Positions 26,731-36,164 of a stretch of DNA of 64,000 nucleotides are shown piece by piece. The translations under genes were made by a program, and so were the position numbers. Source of the DNA: Opitutia bacterium Tous-C4FEB. Its GTDB lineage: Bacteria; Verrucomicrobiota; Verrucomicrobiia; Opitutales; Opitutaceae. Under the pieces are notes generated by a model, which saw only the letters and a list, made by a program, of their open reading frames with translations, had not been told where the DNA came from and searched no databases. How positions within the stretch are numbered: the first letter of the stretch is position 1; every line of letters starts with the position of its first letter. Location of the stretch: positions 79,830 through 143,829 of the forward strand of contig NEVA01000009.1 of assembly GCA_002304445.1 (NCBI GenBank). The letters run 5' to 3'.

Positions 26731-29700
26731 TCAGAACGAGGACCGGAGGCCCAACGAATACTGCGGACCATAGTCCTCATGATTGGTGAGCGTGGACCAA
26801 GCCGGCACCCCGGGACCGGAAACTTCCCACTGGGTGGGTTCGTTGGTGAGATTGCGGCCGGCGAAGAAGACGGCGAAGCGCTTGGTGACCTGATACTCCA
26901 CGTTGCCATCGAGTTGATTGCGCGCCCGGATATACTCGTTGGCGCCGGGAAATTGGTTAGCGGTATCGCGCAGCATTTTTCCGCGCCAATTCAACAGCAA
27001 GTTTCCGGAAACCTTGGAGAAGCTGAACCTCAAGCCGAGATTTCGACCACGGGGAATGTAGCGCTTCCAGTCCGACGCCGTGATCCGGGAACCGGTGAGT
27101 TGCAGGTGGGTGAGGTTCACCATGAACGTAAAGTGCTTTGCGACGTTGTTAGCAAAGGATAGCGGCTCCCACTGGGTGAAGGTCGTCAACGGCAAATCAG
27201 CCCGGGCTTCCCAGCCATCGATCCGGGCGTCGCTGAGATTGATGCGTTGCGTGTATTGATAGCCCAACGCGTCGCTGGAAACCCCCAGTTGATCGAGCAA
27301 AGCTTGGTCGGCGATCCGGTTGACCGAGCTGAAGAAATCGCGGATGTCTTTTTTGAAATAGTTGAACATCAGGAGGCCGTTCTTCGGGAGGTAATACTCG
27401 ATCGAGTAATCATAATTCTTCGCCGTCCAGGGCCGCAGGCCGAGATTGGCTCCGGTTATAAATCCCGGAATCGTCGCCGAGGTATTACCCGGAACGCCGA
27501 AGTTCAGGTTCTCGCCGACGAAAAGGTTCGGAACGATGTCGGACAGATTGGGCCGGCCGATTGTCTCCGCGTAGGCCGCCCTAATCAGAAGGTCCTTTGT
27601 GAGGTTAAACGTGCCGTGCACGCTCGGGTGATAGTAATCGTAGTCCCGCGAATTGTAGTAGCCCCGCCGTTTGTAGAGCACTTCGTTGTAGGCTCCGGAG
27701 CCGTTCGGCAAAAGCTCGGGGCGAATCTGGGACTGCACGCCGGCGGTCGCGGGATTCGTGTCGAGCACGTTACCATTGGCGTCCTTCACCAAAACAGCAT
27801 CGGCATCCTGCCTAAAACCCAAGCCCTCGGTGAACGTCTGTTCGTAGCGCACGCCACCCACAAGCCTCAGTCGGTTCTTCAGCAGGCTGAGATCGCCCAT
27901 AATGTAGGCGGCGCTGATCTTCTCCCGCAGCCAAGGCGACCGGATCGCGACATTGCGCGGAACGTCGCCCGCTTGGCCGGATGTCTGAGTCCACGAACGG
28001 GGTGTACTCACGAAATTCTTCCATACCTTGAACGAGTCAGGCCACTCCGGCGCGACAATGCCGAAACCAGGGCTGAGCCCGCGATCAGACTCGGATACAA
28101 AATTCGCCATACCCTCATCGCCGCTGCTCGCAACGCCATCGGCGCCGACGTAGGTGTAGTTGACCGGGGTGTAACTGAGATCGCGGGTCATGTCGTTGAC
28201 GCTGCCACCGGTCTTCAGCGACATCGGCTGTCCGAAAACGCTGAATTTGCGGATCACATTTAACCGGGCTTCCATAACTTCGTCGGTCGCGTTGAGGCGC
28301 TCAATGCCGGCCGTGGTCAGGTTGTAATTGGCGAGCTTGAGCTCGTCGATCCGCTGGCCCGCCGCGTTGAGCACGGTAACCTTCGAGATCGAAGGCTGAT
28401 CCTGGTTGATCCCCTCGAGATTGACCGTGCGGACATTGGGCAAATTCACGCTCACGGTGCGGAAGAAGCCCTTGTCGCCGTCGCGCGTACGGTTGTTGGA
28501 GTTCGAAAAACTGCCCGCCGCTTCGACTTCCCAATTTCCCCGGTTAAAATTCCAAGACCCCGAGACGGAACGGCTCAAAGCGTGACGTTCCTGGAAGCTG
28601 TTGCCCCGTCCGACCGACCCAGCGGTTGTGAGTGACCCGAAGACGTTGCTTCGCTCCCAGCGGACCGGCTGACCGCCGCCGACGTTGTAGTTGATGCCGC
28701 GCGAGGCCGTCTGCTGCTTCGAGCCCGCCCCCGAAAGTTTCAACTTAAACGTGCTGGTATCCCACGCCTTGAAATCAAACGCCACGCCGCCCGATGTGCG
28801 GTCGCTGCGATTGGGCGCAAAATTGGTATTAAAGTTGGTCGTGTAGGGATTGGCCAACGTCGCACCGGCGCTGGTGAAACGGGCGCCTAGCACGGCGCGG
28901 TTCTGCAGGTAATACTGGCTGGAATGCGCCGCCGTGACCACGTAACCAAACCGCTTGTTAACCGGGTGCACGAACTGAAGATCGAATGAGGGCAGGATCT
29001 TGCTCGTGTCTTCGGCGAGCGGTCCCGGCGTCTTGCCGATGTCCATAGCCTTTTCGTTGGCCGAAAGATAAACCGACAAACGCGTCTCCATCTTCGCGCG
29101 TTCGAAGGCGCTGCGGCTAACGAAATTCACCGCACCACCGAGGAGGTTTGCGGACATATCGGGCGTGGGCAGCTTCACCACTTCGATGCGCGCGAGATTG
29201 TTGATATTGGCGCCATCCAGCACGAACTGCCGTGAGGAAGTCTGCGTATTGGCGATAATGGTGCTGGCGAGCATACCTCCATCGAGCGTGACGTTGGTGT
29301 AATTGGGATCAAAACCGCGCACCATGATACCCGACGGCGTGTTACCGTCCTTCACATCCAATGAAATACCCGGCAGGAATTTCACAAACTCGCCCACATT
29401 GCCCTGATTGATTTCACCGAAGGCATCCGTGGAGACCACGTCCTTTCGGTTAGCCGAGAAACGTTGCTCGTTGATGGCGATAGCGGCCGCGTCGTATTCG
29501 CGTTCCGAGGCCACCACAAATTTTTCCAACACCATCGTGCCGTCAGGTCGAACGACGGCCGCACTGCGCCGCAGCGCGATATCCTGCTGCACTGTGCCAC
29601 CGGGACTAATCGAAACCTTAACGCTGTAAGGCGCCATCCCCGTAAAGAAAACGTCCAGCACGGCATCACCGGCGGGGACGCCGGCCAACCGGTATTCGCC

Positions 29701-29961
29701 GGCGGCGTTGGTCTGGGCGCTGGTTTGCGTGCCCCGCACCGTGACTTGGGCTTTGTTCAAATAGTTTCCGCTTTGTTCGTTCTGCACGCGACCGGCAACC
29801 GCGCCGGTAGCCACCGGTTGGGCTGCCAGGGATGCACCGAGCAGGCCCACGGAAACGAGAACCACGCCAAAGCAGGCTTGGAGAAATTTTCCGGCCAAGC
29901 CCGACGCAACGAGCGCGACGGCACCGAACTGCATCCGACGAAATGACGCTATGGGATTCAT
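26731..29961 (-). CDS. TonB-dependent receptor (pectin locus, receptor 2)
   Basis: This 1076-residue outer-membrane receptor has a signal sequence within the first 47 residues (LVSVGLLGASLAAQP). Next comes a carboxypeptidase-regulatory-like domain (GAVAGRVQNEQSGNYLNKA), a plug (NVGEFVKFLPGISLDVK, PSGIMVRGFDPNYTNVTLDGG, NNLARIEVVKLPTPDMSAN) and a barrel ending SLGLRSSF with C-terminal Phe. It is similar in architecture to receptor 1 but clearly a separate family member. It lies first in the 26.7-16.8 kb transcript ahead of the lyase, the MGH1-like enzyme, the DUF6298-like protein, the propeller and GH127. Two of the three TTTCA/TGAAA inverted repeats lie 48-93 nt upstream, so control by the divergent LacI protein is likely. 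Confidence 0.88.
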   Translation of the reverse strand: MNPIASFRRMQFGAVALVASGLAGKFLQACFGVVLVSVGLLGASLAAQPVATGAVAGRVQNEQSGNYLNKAQVTVRGTQTSAQTNAAGEYRLAGVPAGDAVLDVFFTGMAPYSVKVSISPGGTVQQDIALRRSAAVVRPDGTMVLEKFVVASEREYDAAAIAINEQRFSANRKDVVSTDAFGEINQGNVGEFVKFLPGISLDVKDGNTPSGIMVRGFDPNYTNVTLDGGMLASTIIANTQTSSRQFVLDGANINNLARIEVVKLPTPDMSANLLGGAVNFVSRSAFERAKMETRLSVYLSANEKAMDIGKTPGPLAEDTSKILPSFDLQFVHPVNKRFGYVVTAAHSSQYYLQNRAVLGARFTSAGATLANPYTTNFNTNFAPNRSDRTSGGVAFDFKAWDTSTFKLKLSGAGSKQQTASRGINYNVGGGQPVRWERSNVFGSLTTAGSVGRGNSFQERHALSRSVSGSWNFNRGNWEVEAAGSFSNSNNRTRDGDKGFFRTVSVNLPNVRTVNLEGINQDQPSISKVTVLNAAGQRIDELKLANYNLTTAGIERLNATDEVMEARLNVIRKFSVFGQPMSLKTGGSVNDMTRDLSYTPVNYTYVGADGVASSGDEGMANFVSESDRGLSPGFGIVAPEWPDSFKVWKNFVSTPRSWTQTSGQAGDVPRNVAIRSPWLREKISAAYIMGDLSLLKNRLRLVGGVRYEQTFTEGLGFRQDADAVLVKDANGNVLDTNPATAGVQSQIRPELLPNGSGAYNEVLYKRRGYYNSRDYDYYHPSVHGTFNLTKDLLIRAAYAETIGRPNLSDIVPNLFVGENLNFGVPGNTSATIPGFITGANLGLRPWTAKNYDYSIEYYLPKNGLLMFNYFKKDIRDFFSSVNRIADQALLDQLGVSSDALGYQYTQRINLSDARIDGWEARADLPLTTFTQWEPLSFANNVAKHFTFMVNLTHLQLTGSRITASDWKRYIPRGRNLGLRFSFSKVSGNLLLNWRGKMLRDTANQFPGANEYIRARNQLDGNVEYQVTKRFAVFFAGRNLTNEPTQWEVSGPGVPAWSTLTNHEDYGPQYSLGLRSSF

Positions 29962-30008
29962 GAGGTATCAGGGGTTGTGAAGGAAACTGTGGGCTGAACT
30001 AAAATCAC

Positions 30009-30024
30009 TATTTCATATGAAATA
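30009..30024. promoter_or_regulatory. Operator candidate O1 (TATTTCATATGAAATA)
   Basis: A perfect 16-bp palindrome centred 55 nt before the receptor 2 ATG. Half-site TTTCA / TGAAA with a 2-bp centre. On the minus strand a possible -10 element TATTAT overlaps its edge (30022-30027), so binding would block or reset receptor transcription. It matches two further copies of the half-site pair before the LacI gene. Confidence 0.6.
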
Positions 30025-30042
30025 ATAATTGCACTACGATTG

Positions 30043-30054
30043 GTTTCATGAAAC
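30043..30054. promoter_or_regulatory. Operator candidate O2 (GTTTCATGAAAC)
   Basis: A perfect 12-bp palindrome with the same half-sites as O1 but no central spacer. It lies about 17 bp upstream of the possible -10 of receptor 2, where a -35 box would sit. It shares the AT-rich divergent region with O1 and O3. Confidence 0.55.
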
Positions 30055-30161
30055 AGAATTGAGTCAAGGTTGTTTTGGGCCGACCAAACAGCACGTTTTC
30101 AGTACTATTAATTTGATAAATATCTTCAATTCGACGGAGCCCCAGGATTCAACAGCCTCAC

Positions 30162-30176
30162 TATTTCACTGAAATA
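30162..30176. promoter_or_regulatory. Operator candidate O3 (TATTTCACTGAAATA)
   Basis: A 15-bp inverted repeat with perfect 7-bp arms and a single central base. It ends 37 nt before the LacI-family start codon, a position suited to autoregulation. Arms are identical to those of O1. Confidence 0.6.
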
Positions 30177-30213
30177 AGACTACGGCGATCTTGCCGGTCC
30201 TTACCCCACCTCT

Positions 30214-31314
30214 ATGCCTCCCTCCTCTCCGCGAGCGACGATCACCGATGTTGCCAAAGCCGCCGGCGTCGCACTCGGAACCGTCTCCCGCGTCTTCAAC
30301 CATCATCCCGACGTTAACACCGAGATTCGCGACCATGTGATGAAAACGGCGCGTAAACTCGGTTACAGCCGGATTCGCCGCCGCACCCCATCCGTTCCGG
30401 TCACCGCACCAAGCATCGGGGCGGTGGGCGTGGTGATTTTTGGCATGGATGATACTTTGGTGCAGTTGCCGATTGTCAGCTCCGCGCTTCAAGGCATCGA
30501 ACAAGCGCTCTCCGCCGGGGGGAGAAATTTGATGCTCGCAACGATCGCAAGCGGTAACCGCCTCCCGCCGTTCCTCGAGTCCGATCAGGTAAAAGGCGTC
30601 ATCATCAAAGGCCCCAACCAAGGCGTGCTGCCGCCGGAGAGCGAAAACGACTTGCTCCGCCAACTCTACCGCCTCCCACGGGTTTGGCTGATGGGACGCC
30701 TGCCCAACGCCCGCGGCGATCACTGCAACTTCGACACGGAAGCGGCCGGCCGGATCGCCGCTGACCATCTCTTGGCCAAAGGCCATCGCCGCGTCGCGTT
30801 CATGAATCCCAAGCCCGGTCAAATCCAGTTCGAGAAGGTAAAGACGTCCTTCCAAATGGCCTGCTCACGCGGAGGCCTGAAGTGCACCCTCTTGGAAGTG
30901 GAAGCTGGGCCGCCTCTCGCTTGGCCTTTGCCGTCGACCACCCGTCAGGAAAATGTCGATCAACTTATCGACGAATGGAACGCGTTGCCCGTTGCTACCC
31001 GACCGACCGCCCTGTTTGTGCCCTCCGATCGCACCGCCACCCAGCTTTACGCCGCCCTCGCCCAACGCCGGCTCCGCCCCGGCCGCGACGTGAGCGTCAT
31101 CTCGTGCAACAACGAGAAGTCCCTTCTGGTTAATCTCCATCCCGCCCTGACGACCATCGACGTGCACGCCGAGTTGATCGGCCGTCGGGCCGTCGACCTG
31201 CTGCTGTGGCGCATGGCGCATCCAGCCGAGGTCATCGACTCGCAGGTTCTCATCGAGCCGGCCTTGATCGCCGGTGATTCGGTGGCCCAACTTCCATATC
31301 CCGCGGGTCGGTAG
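30214..31314 (+). CDS. LacI-family transcriptional regulator
   Basis: This 366-residue cytoplasmic repressor/activator has an N-terminal helix-turn-helix TITDVAKAAGVALGTVSRVFN (split by residues 9-29) and hinge, then a periplasmic-binding-like sensor domain: IGAVGVVIFGMDD, VKGVIIKGPNQG, NFDTEAAGRIAADHLLAKGHRRVAFM, ALFVPSDRTATQLYAAL and LTTIDVHAELIGRRAVDLLLW. The family binds DNA as a dimer and releases on a sugar or sugar-acid effector. It is divergent from receptor 2, with three matching inverted repeats in the shared 250-bp region, and it is followed 77 bp later by the symporter. Its regulon therefore probably spans the pectin locus and the sugar-acid operon. Confidence 0.9.
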   Translation: MPPSSPRATITDVAKAAGVALGTVSRVFNHHPDVNTEIRDHVMKTARKLGYSRIRRRTPSVPVTAPSIGAVGVVIFGMDDTLVQLPIVSSALQGIEQALSAGGRNLMLATIASGNRLPPFLESDQVKGVIIKGPNQGVLPPESENDLLRQLYRLPRVWLMGRLPNARGDHCNFDTEAAGRIAADHLLAKGHRRVAFMNPKPGQIQFEKVKTSFQMACSRGGLKCTLLEVEAGPPLAWPLPSTTRQENVDQLIDEWNALPVATRPTALFVPSDRTATQLYAALAQRRLRPGRDVSVISCNNEKSLLVNLHPALTTIDVHAELIGRRAVDLLLWRMAHPAEVIDSQVLIEPALIAGDSVAQLPYPAGR

Positions 31315-31391
31315 CACAGCAAAAAGCCCACCTGAGCGCATCCCGAGATGACCACTCCGTCCCCAAGACTGTTGGCGAGCCGCCGTTGCCG

Positions 31392-32936
31392 ATGAATCTG
31401 CAAACTGCCGACTACGTCGTCATTGCGCTCTACGGTCTGGTTATCTTGGGCATCACTTTGGTATTCGCCCGCCGACAGAAGACGTCCGCCGATTACTTCA
31501 TCGCCAGCCGCTCCATGCCGGCGTGGGCCGTGGCCATGGCTATGATGGCCGCGCTCATCAGCAGTAACACCCTCGTCGGTCACCCGGCCACCGCTTATCA
31601 GAAGGGCCTGATTCTCCTGCTGGGCAGTCTCACACTGCCGCTCGTCCTGATCTTTGTCGCGAAGGTCATCGTTCCTTTTTACCGCAACGCCGTCGGCATG
31701 AGCGCGTATGAATACCTCGGCGCCCGTTTCGGCATCGGCGGCCGGCTCTACGCTTCCGGCTGCTTCGTAGCCGACCGGCTTTTTGATGTCGGGGTGACGA
31801 TGCTCACCACCGCCGTCCCGATTTGCGTGATGACCGGCTGGGACATGTCCCGCGTAATTCTAGGCATGGCGATCTTCACCGTCGCTTACACCGTCGTCGG
31901 CGGCATGACGACGGTCGTGTGGACGAGCGTCGTGCAGGGTTTCATTTTCGTCGCGGCGGCCGTCATCATCGCCGCTCGGCTGATCTTCGCGCCCGAGTGC
32001 GGCCCGCCCGGTGCCGTCGTCGTCGCCGCCTGGGATGCGGGCAAATTCTCCCTCGGTAACTTCGATTTTTCTTGGCGCGCGCTCGTCGATCCCGGCGTGA
32101 GCTCGCAGTGGCTCCTACTGCTCGCTTATACGACCAACTGGGCACGTCGCTACATCGCCGACCAACACATGGTCCAACGCTACCTCATCGCCAAAACAGA
32201 TCGCGACGCAAGTCGGGGCGTCCTTTGGAACGGTCTCCTTTGCGTGCCGGTTTGGGGTATCTTCATGGTCATCGGCGTCTGCCTCTACGGCTACTATCTA
32301 ACAAGCGGCGCGACTCCTCCGCCCGTGAGCGATGAGGTCGTGCCCTACTTCATCATGCATCAACTCCCGGCCGGTATCGTCGGCCTGATGCTCGCGGCGA
32401 TTCTCGCCGCATCCATGTCCTCGATCAGCCCGGACTTAAACAGCATCGCCACGGCATTCACCGCCGATTTGGTCGGGCACCTCTTTCCCCGTCAGTCGGA
32501 CCGCGCCCGCCTGCTCACCGGCCGGCTTGCGGTCGCCGGCGCCGGGGCGTTCGCGATCGTCGTGGCTTTGGTAATGATGCCGAAGGAAGGCGGCGCCACG
32601 ATTATGGAACGCGCGGTGACGGTCGCAGCGATTCTCTCCGGCGGCATGCTCGGGCTGTTTTTCCTCGGTTTCCTCACCCGTCGCGCCACGCGTCAGGGCT
32701 GTTATGTCGGAATCGCGGCCTGTGCAGTCTTTACGGCGTGGGGCACCCTGACCGAACCGCAGAATCAGCTGCTCGACCTCGGTTTCAATTTCCCGCTCAA
32801 CCCGATTCTCATTGGAGTCACGGGTCACCTCATCGTTTTTGGCGTCGGCTATGCGGCTAGTCGTTTGATCGGCGGCTATGTGCCGCCCGACGTCGATCAA
32901 CTCACCTTCCGGCGCAAACCCGTCGCCCAAGTCTGA
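31392..32936 (+). CDS. Sodium:solute symporter (SSS family)
   Basis: This 514-residue inner-membrane protein has about 13 hydrophobic segments and is a Na+-coupled transporter. Family landmarks are ADYFIASRSMPAWAVAMAMMAALISSNTLVGHP near the N-terminus (split in residues about 33-65), the central NWARRYIADQHMVQRYLIAKTD region, and LMLAAILAASMSSISPDLNSIATAF, the typical SSS signature. The ATG at 31392 is chosen over a TTG two codons upstream. It opens the sugar-acid operon and its stop lies 2 bp from the dehydrogenase start. The cargo is probably the sugar acid or oligouronide used by the following enzymes. Confidence 0.88.
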   Translation: MNLQTADYVVIALYGLVILGITLVFARRQKTSADYFIASRSMPAWAVAMAMMAALISSNTLVGHPATAYQKGLILLLGSLTLPLVLIFVAKVIVPFYRNAVGMSAYEYLGARFGIGGRLYASGCFVADRLFDVGVTMLTTAVPICVMTGWDMSRVILGMAIFTVAYTVVGGMTTVVWTSVVQGFIFVAAAVIIAARLIFAPECGPPGAVVVAAWDAGKFSLGNFDFSWRALVDPGVSSQWLLLLAYTTNWARRYIADQHMVQRYLIAKTDRDASRGVLWNGLLCVPVWGIFMVIGVCLYGYYLTSGATPPPVSDEVVPYFIMHQLPAGIVGLMLAAILAASMSSISPDLNSIATAFTADLVGHLFPRQSDRARLLTGRLAVAGAGAFAIVVALVMMPKEGGATIMERAVTVAAILSGGMLGLFFLGFLTRRATRQGCYVGIAACAVFTAWGTLTEPQNQLLDLGFNFPLNPILIGVTGHLIVFGVGYAASRLIGGYVPPDVDQLTFRRKPVAQV

Positions 32937-32938
32937 CT

Positions 32939-34096
32939 ATGCTTTCCTCTTTTTCGCCGCTCACGCTCCTGCAACCGGCGCGTATTCACTTTGGCCCCGG
33001 TTGTGCCACACCCGCCGTCACTGCGCTCGCGCGCCACGGCCACCGCCGAGTTTTTCTCCTGACCTCCCCCTCCGTCCGAGCCCACGCCGAGTTTCTTGCC
33101 GCCACACTCCGCGCCGAGAACGTCACGGTCGAGATCGCCACCGGAGTCCCGCCCGAGCCCACCACCGCGTGCTGCGAAATCCTGCGCGCCGCGGCCCGCA
33201 CCTTCGCCCCCGATCTCATTCTCGCCGTCGGCGGGGGCAGCGTTCTCGACATCGCAAAGCTCCTCGCCGCACTCCACGACCGACCCGAACCCGTCGCTTC
33301 ATTTTACGGCGTCGGCCTGCTCACCGGGCGCCGCACAGCGCTCGCCTGCGTGCCCACCACGGCCGGCACCGGCAGCGAAGTTTCGCCCAACGCTCTGCTT
33401 TTCGACGAAGCCTCCGTCGCCAAAAAGGCCGCGATCAGCCCCGCCCTCGTGCCCGACACCGCGATCATCGATCCGCAATTGATGCTCTCGCTTCCGCCCG
33501 CGCTGACCGCGACCACCGGCATTGATGCGCTTACCCATTGCCTCGAAGCCTACGCCAACAAAGCCGCGCATCCGATCGTGGATCTTTACGCGCTCAACGG
33601 CGTCCGGCTCATCGCAGCCCACCTTCCACGCGCGGTGCGCGACGGTCACGATCTTGAAGCCCGCAGCGCGGTCGCTCTCGGCAGCCTTTACGGCGGGCTT
33701 TGTCTCGGCCCGGTCAATACCGCGGCCGTGCATGCGCTCGCCTATCCTCTCGGCGGTGAATTTCATCTGGCGCACGGTCTCTCCATCGCGCTCATGTTGC
33801 CGCACGTCGTGCGCTACAACCTACCCGCCGCACCCGCCCGTTACGCCGACCTCGCCCGCGCCCTCGGGGTCACGGGTACTGGCACCGACTCCGCGCTCGC
33901 CACCCAAGGCGCCGACCGCCTCGCGGCTCTTTGCGCCGAATGCGGTATCCGCCCCGGTCTCGCCCACCAAGGCATTCCGGCCGACGCCATTGCCCGCCTC
34001 GCCGCCGAGGGCATGAAAGTCACGCGCCTGCTGAAAAACAATCCGCGCGAGCTCACGCTCGCCGACGCCGAGACCATTTTCCGCCAAGCCTTCTGA
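32939..34096 (+). CDS. Iron-containing alcohol dehydrogenase
   Basis: This 385-residue group III alcohol dehydrogenase is an NAD(P)-dependent oxidoreductase with a catalytic divalent metal. It shows IHFGPGC at the start, the nucleotide loop AVGGGSVLDIAK, PTTAGTGSEVSP, and metal ligands in GIDALTHCLEAY (Asp, His), VHALAYPLGGEFHLAHG (His, His). It is full length for the family. It lies between symporter and lyase with almost no gaps. Likely substrates are lactaldehyde, glycolaldehyde or glyceraldehyde released by the neighbouring lyase, or a sugar acid such as hydroxybutyrate-like compounds; the sequence does not decide. Confidence 0.87.
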   Translation: MLSSFSPLTLLQPARIHFGPGCATPAVTALARHGHRRVFLLTSPSVRAHAEFLAATLRAENVTVEIATGVPPEPTTACCEILRAAARTFAPDLILAVGGGSVLDIAKLLAALHDRPEPVASFYGVGLLTGRRTALACVPTTAGTGSEVSPNALLFDEASVAKKAAISPALVPDTAIIDPQLMLSLPPALTATTGIDALTHCLEAYANKAAHPIVDLYALNGVRLIAAHLPRAVRDGHDLEARSAVALGSLYGGLCLGPVNTAAVHALAYPLGGEFHLAHGLSIALMLPHVVRYNLPAAPARYADLARALGVTGTGTDSALATQGADRLAALCAECGIRPGLAHQGIPADAIARLAAEGMKVTRLLKNNPRELTLADAETIFRQAF

Positions 34097-34106
34097 CCGT
34101 CCCAAC

Positions 34107-35012
34107 ATGTCCTCCCTCAAGCGCCACCGCGGCGTCATGGTTCCCATGGCCACGCCCTTCACTTCCACCGGCCAACTCGACGAAGCGGCCGTCGCCCGCA
34201 TGGTCGAGCGTCTCGCCGCGCATCGCCTCGGTGTCTTTGTGCTCGGCACGACCGGCGAAGCCCCCTCGATCCCTTTCGCCGACCGCCAACGGCTCGTCGA
34301 GATTGCGGTCAAAGTCGCGGCCGGTCGCGTCCTCGTTTATGGCGGGATCGGCACCGACTGCGTGCCCGACTCCATCACGATGGCCCGCGATTACCACCGC
34401 GCCGGCGCCGATGCCGTGGTCGCATTGCTCCCTTCTTATTTCCAACTCAACGCCGCCGAGATGGAATCCTGTCTCGCGCACATCGCCCGCAGCGCCCCCG
34501 GCGGTTTATTGATCTACAACATGCCGCTCACAACCGGCATGTCGATTCCGCTGGATGCCATCGATCGTCTCAGCGCGCTGCCCAATGTCGTCGGCCTGAA
34601 AGATTCCGAGAACTCCCCCGAACGTCTCGAAGCCGTGGCCCAACGCTTTGCCGGCCGGCCAAATTTCTCCATTTTCATGGGCGTCGCCGCCAACGGGGCC
34701 CGCGCCTATCGCCGGGGTTTCGACGGCGTGGTGCCCAGCTCGGGCAATATCGCCCCGGCCCCATGGCGAGACTTCGACGCCGCCGCCCTCGCCGGTGATT
34801 GGGACCAGGTCGAGGCGCTCCAAACCCAGCTCGATACCTTCGGCGCAATCGTCCAAAAGGGCCGCTCTCTCGCCCAATCTCTCGCCGCGCTCAAAGCTGC
34901 CTGCGCCGCCCAAGGCCTCTGCACGCGTGACGTGCTTCCGCCCCTCGTCCCGCTCGACGCCGCCGCTTTCGCAACCGTGCAGCAGGACTGCGCCGCCCTC
35001 GGTCTCGTTTGA
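34107..35012 (+). CDS. DapA-family (class I) aldolase/dehydratase
   Basis: This 301-residue TIM-barrel enzyme of the dihydrodipicolinate synthase/N-acetylneuraminate lyase superfamily shows GTTGEAPS at 47-54 (pyruvate carboxylate loop), Tyr137 in LIYNMP and the Schiff-base lysine Lys165 in VVGLKDSEN. Such enzymes join or split pyruvate and an aldehyde, or dehydrate keto-deoxy sugar acids. In this operon a 2-keto-3-deoxy-sugar-acid aldolase is more likely than lysine biosynthesis, because the other partners are a sugar-acid kinase and a dehydrogenase. The gap to the upstream gene is 10 bp and to the kinase 6 bp. Confidence 0.85.
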   Translation: MSSLKRHRGVMVPMATPFTSTGQLDEAAVARMVERLAAHRLGVFVLGTTGEAPSIPFADRQRLVEIAVKVAAGRVLVYGGIGTDCVPDSITMARDYHRAGADAVVALLPSYFQLNAAEMESCLAHIARSAPGGLLIYNMPLTTGMSIPLDAIDRLSALPNVVGLKDSENSPERLEAVAQRFAGRPNFSIFMGVAANGARAYRRGFDGVVPSSGNIAPAPWRDFDAAALAGDWDQVEALQTQLDTFGAIVQKGRSLAQSLAALKAACAAQGLCTRDVLPPLVPLDAAAFATVQQDCAALGLV

Positions 35013-35018
35013 GTTCCC

Positions 35019-36164
35019 ATGCCGCAACCGCCCTTCATCGTCATCGCCGACGACCTGACCGGCGCGGCTGAACTGGCGGCCACGGCCCATCACCACGGTC
35101 TCAGCGCCACGGTGCTCACGCGGCGGCTCGCACCGACATCTCCGGCCGACGTGTGGGTGTTCGACACCGACAGTCGGCTTGATTCGCCCGATGTCGCCGC
35201 AGCCAAAATCGCCCGGCTGATACCGACCCTCCGCGCGCTTAATCCGGCACTGATCTACAAGAAAACCGACTCGGTCTTGCGCGGCCCGGTGCGGGCTGAG
35301 CTGGAGGCGCTGGCCAACCCTCTCGGCCTTGCTCGGGCTCTGCTCGTACCGGCGAATCCACGGCTCGATCGCACCGTGCGAGCAGGTCGGTATTCGGTCA
35401 ACGGCGTGCCGCTGCATCAAACTGCATTCCGCAAAGACCCGCATCATCCCGCGACCACTGATGACGCATGCGCGCTCCTCGGGAGCATCGGCACACTCCC
35501 CGTGCAAAGTCGCTCCGCCAAACAGCTGCTACCCGCACGTGGCATCGTAATCGGGGACGCTTCCAACGAGGCCGACCTCGACACGTGGGCGGCATTCTCT
35601 CGCGAATCGTCCACGTTGCTCGCGGGCGCCTCGGAGTTTTTCGCCGCACTGCTTCGCCAGCGCGGCTGTATTCCCGCCGCCAACCGTCCCGACGCCGCCC
35701 GTCCACCGGGGCCCACGCTGATACTTTCTGGCACGACTCATCCCGACGCTGAGGTCTTCCGCCGCACGTGCTGTCAGGCGGTGGCGCGACCTGCCGAGCA
35801 CCCGATCGACATCGCCGCATGGGCTGGTGAATTGCGTCTTCGCTTAGTCCAACAGGGCCTCGCCCTCGCTTACTTTGACGGCCCGCGCTCGACTGATCCC
35901 AGGTTGCCACCGGCGTTGCGCGCTACCTTGGCCGGCGTCGCCACCCAGCTGATCGCCGCCCGCGTCTTCACGCACCTTATAGTCGAAGGTGGTTCCACCG
36001 CCGCCGCGGTCACCCAGGCCCTCGACTGGAGCGAACTCCGCCTGCACCATGCCTGGTCGTCAGGAGTGGCTTCCCTCCGTCCAATCTCCGCTCCGCTTTT
36101 CACCTTAACCCTCAAACCCGGCAGCTATCCTTGGCCTGCCGCTCTCGCGCCACTTTCCGCATGA
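35019..36164 (+). CDS. DUF1537 four-carbon acid sugar kinase
   Basis: This 381-residue ATP-dependent kinase of the DUF1537 family phosphorylates tetronates such as D-threonate or D-erythronate at C4; other members act on 3-oxo-isoapionate. It shows the N-terminal substrate motif IVIADDLTGAAELAA, FDTDSRLDSP, IYKKTDSVLRGPVRAEL, and near the C-terminus FTHLIVEGGSTAAAV, which binds nucleotide. The stop overlaps the PdxA2-like start as ATGA, the pairing seen for DtnK and PdxA2 in D-threonate pathways. The substrate is inferred from that pairing. Confidence 0.85.
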   Translation: MPQPPFIVIADDLTGAAELAATAHHHGLSATVLTRRLAPTSPADVWVFDTDSRLDSPDVAAAKIARLIPTLRALNPALIYKKTDSVLRGPVRAELEALANPLGLARALLVPANPRLDRTVRAGRYSVNGVPLHQTAFRKDPHHPATTDDACALLGSIGTLPVQSRSAKQLLPARGIVIGDASNEADLDTWAAFSRESSTLLAGASEFFAALLRQRGCIPAANRPDAARPPGPTLILSGTTHPDAEVFRRTCCQAVARPAEHPIDIAAWAGELRLRLVQQGLALAYFDGPRSTDPRLPPALRATLAGVATQLIAARVFTHLIVEGGSTAAAVTQALDWSELRLHHAWSSGVASLRPISAPLFTLTLKPGSYPWPAALAPLSA

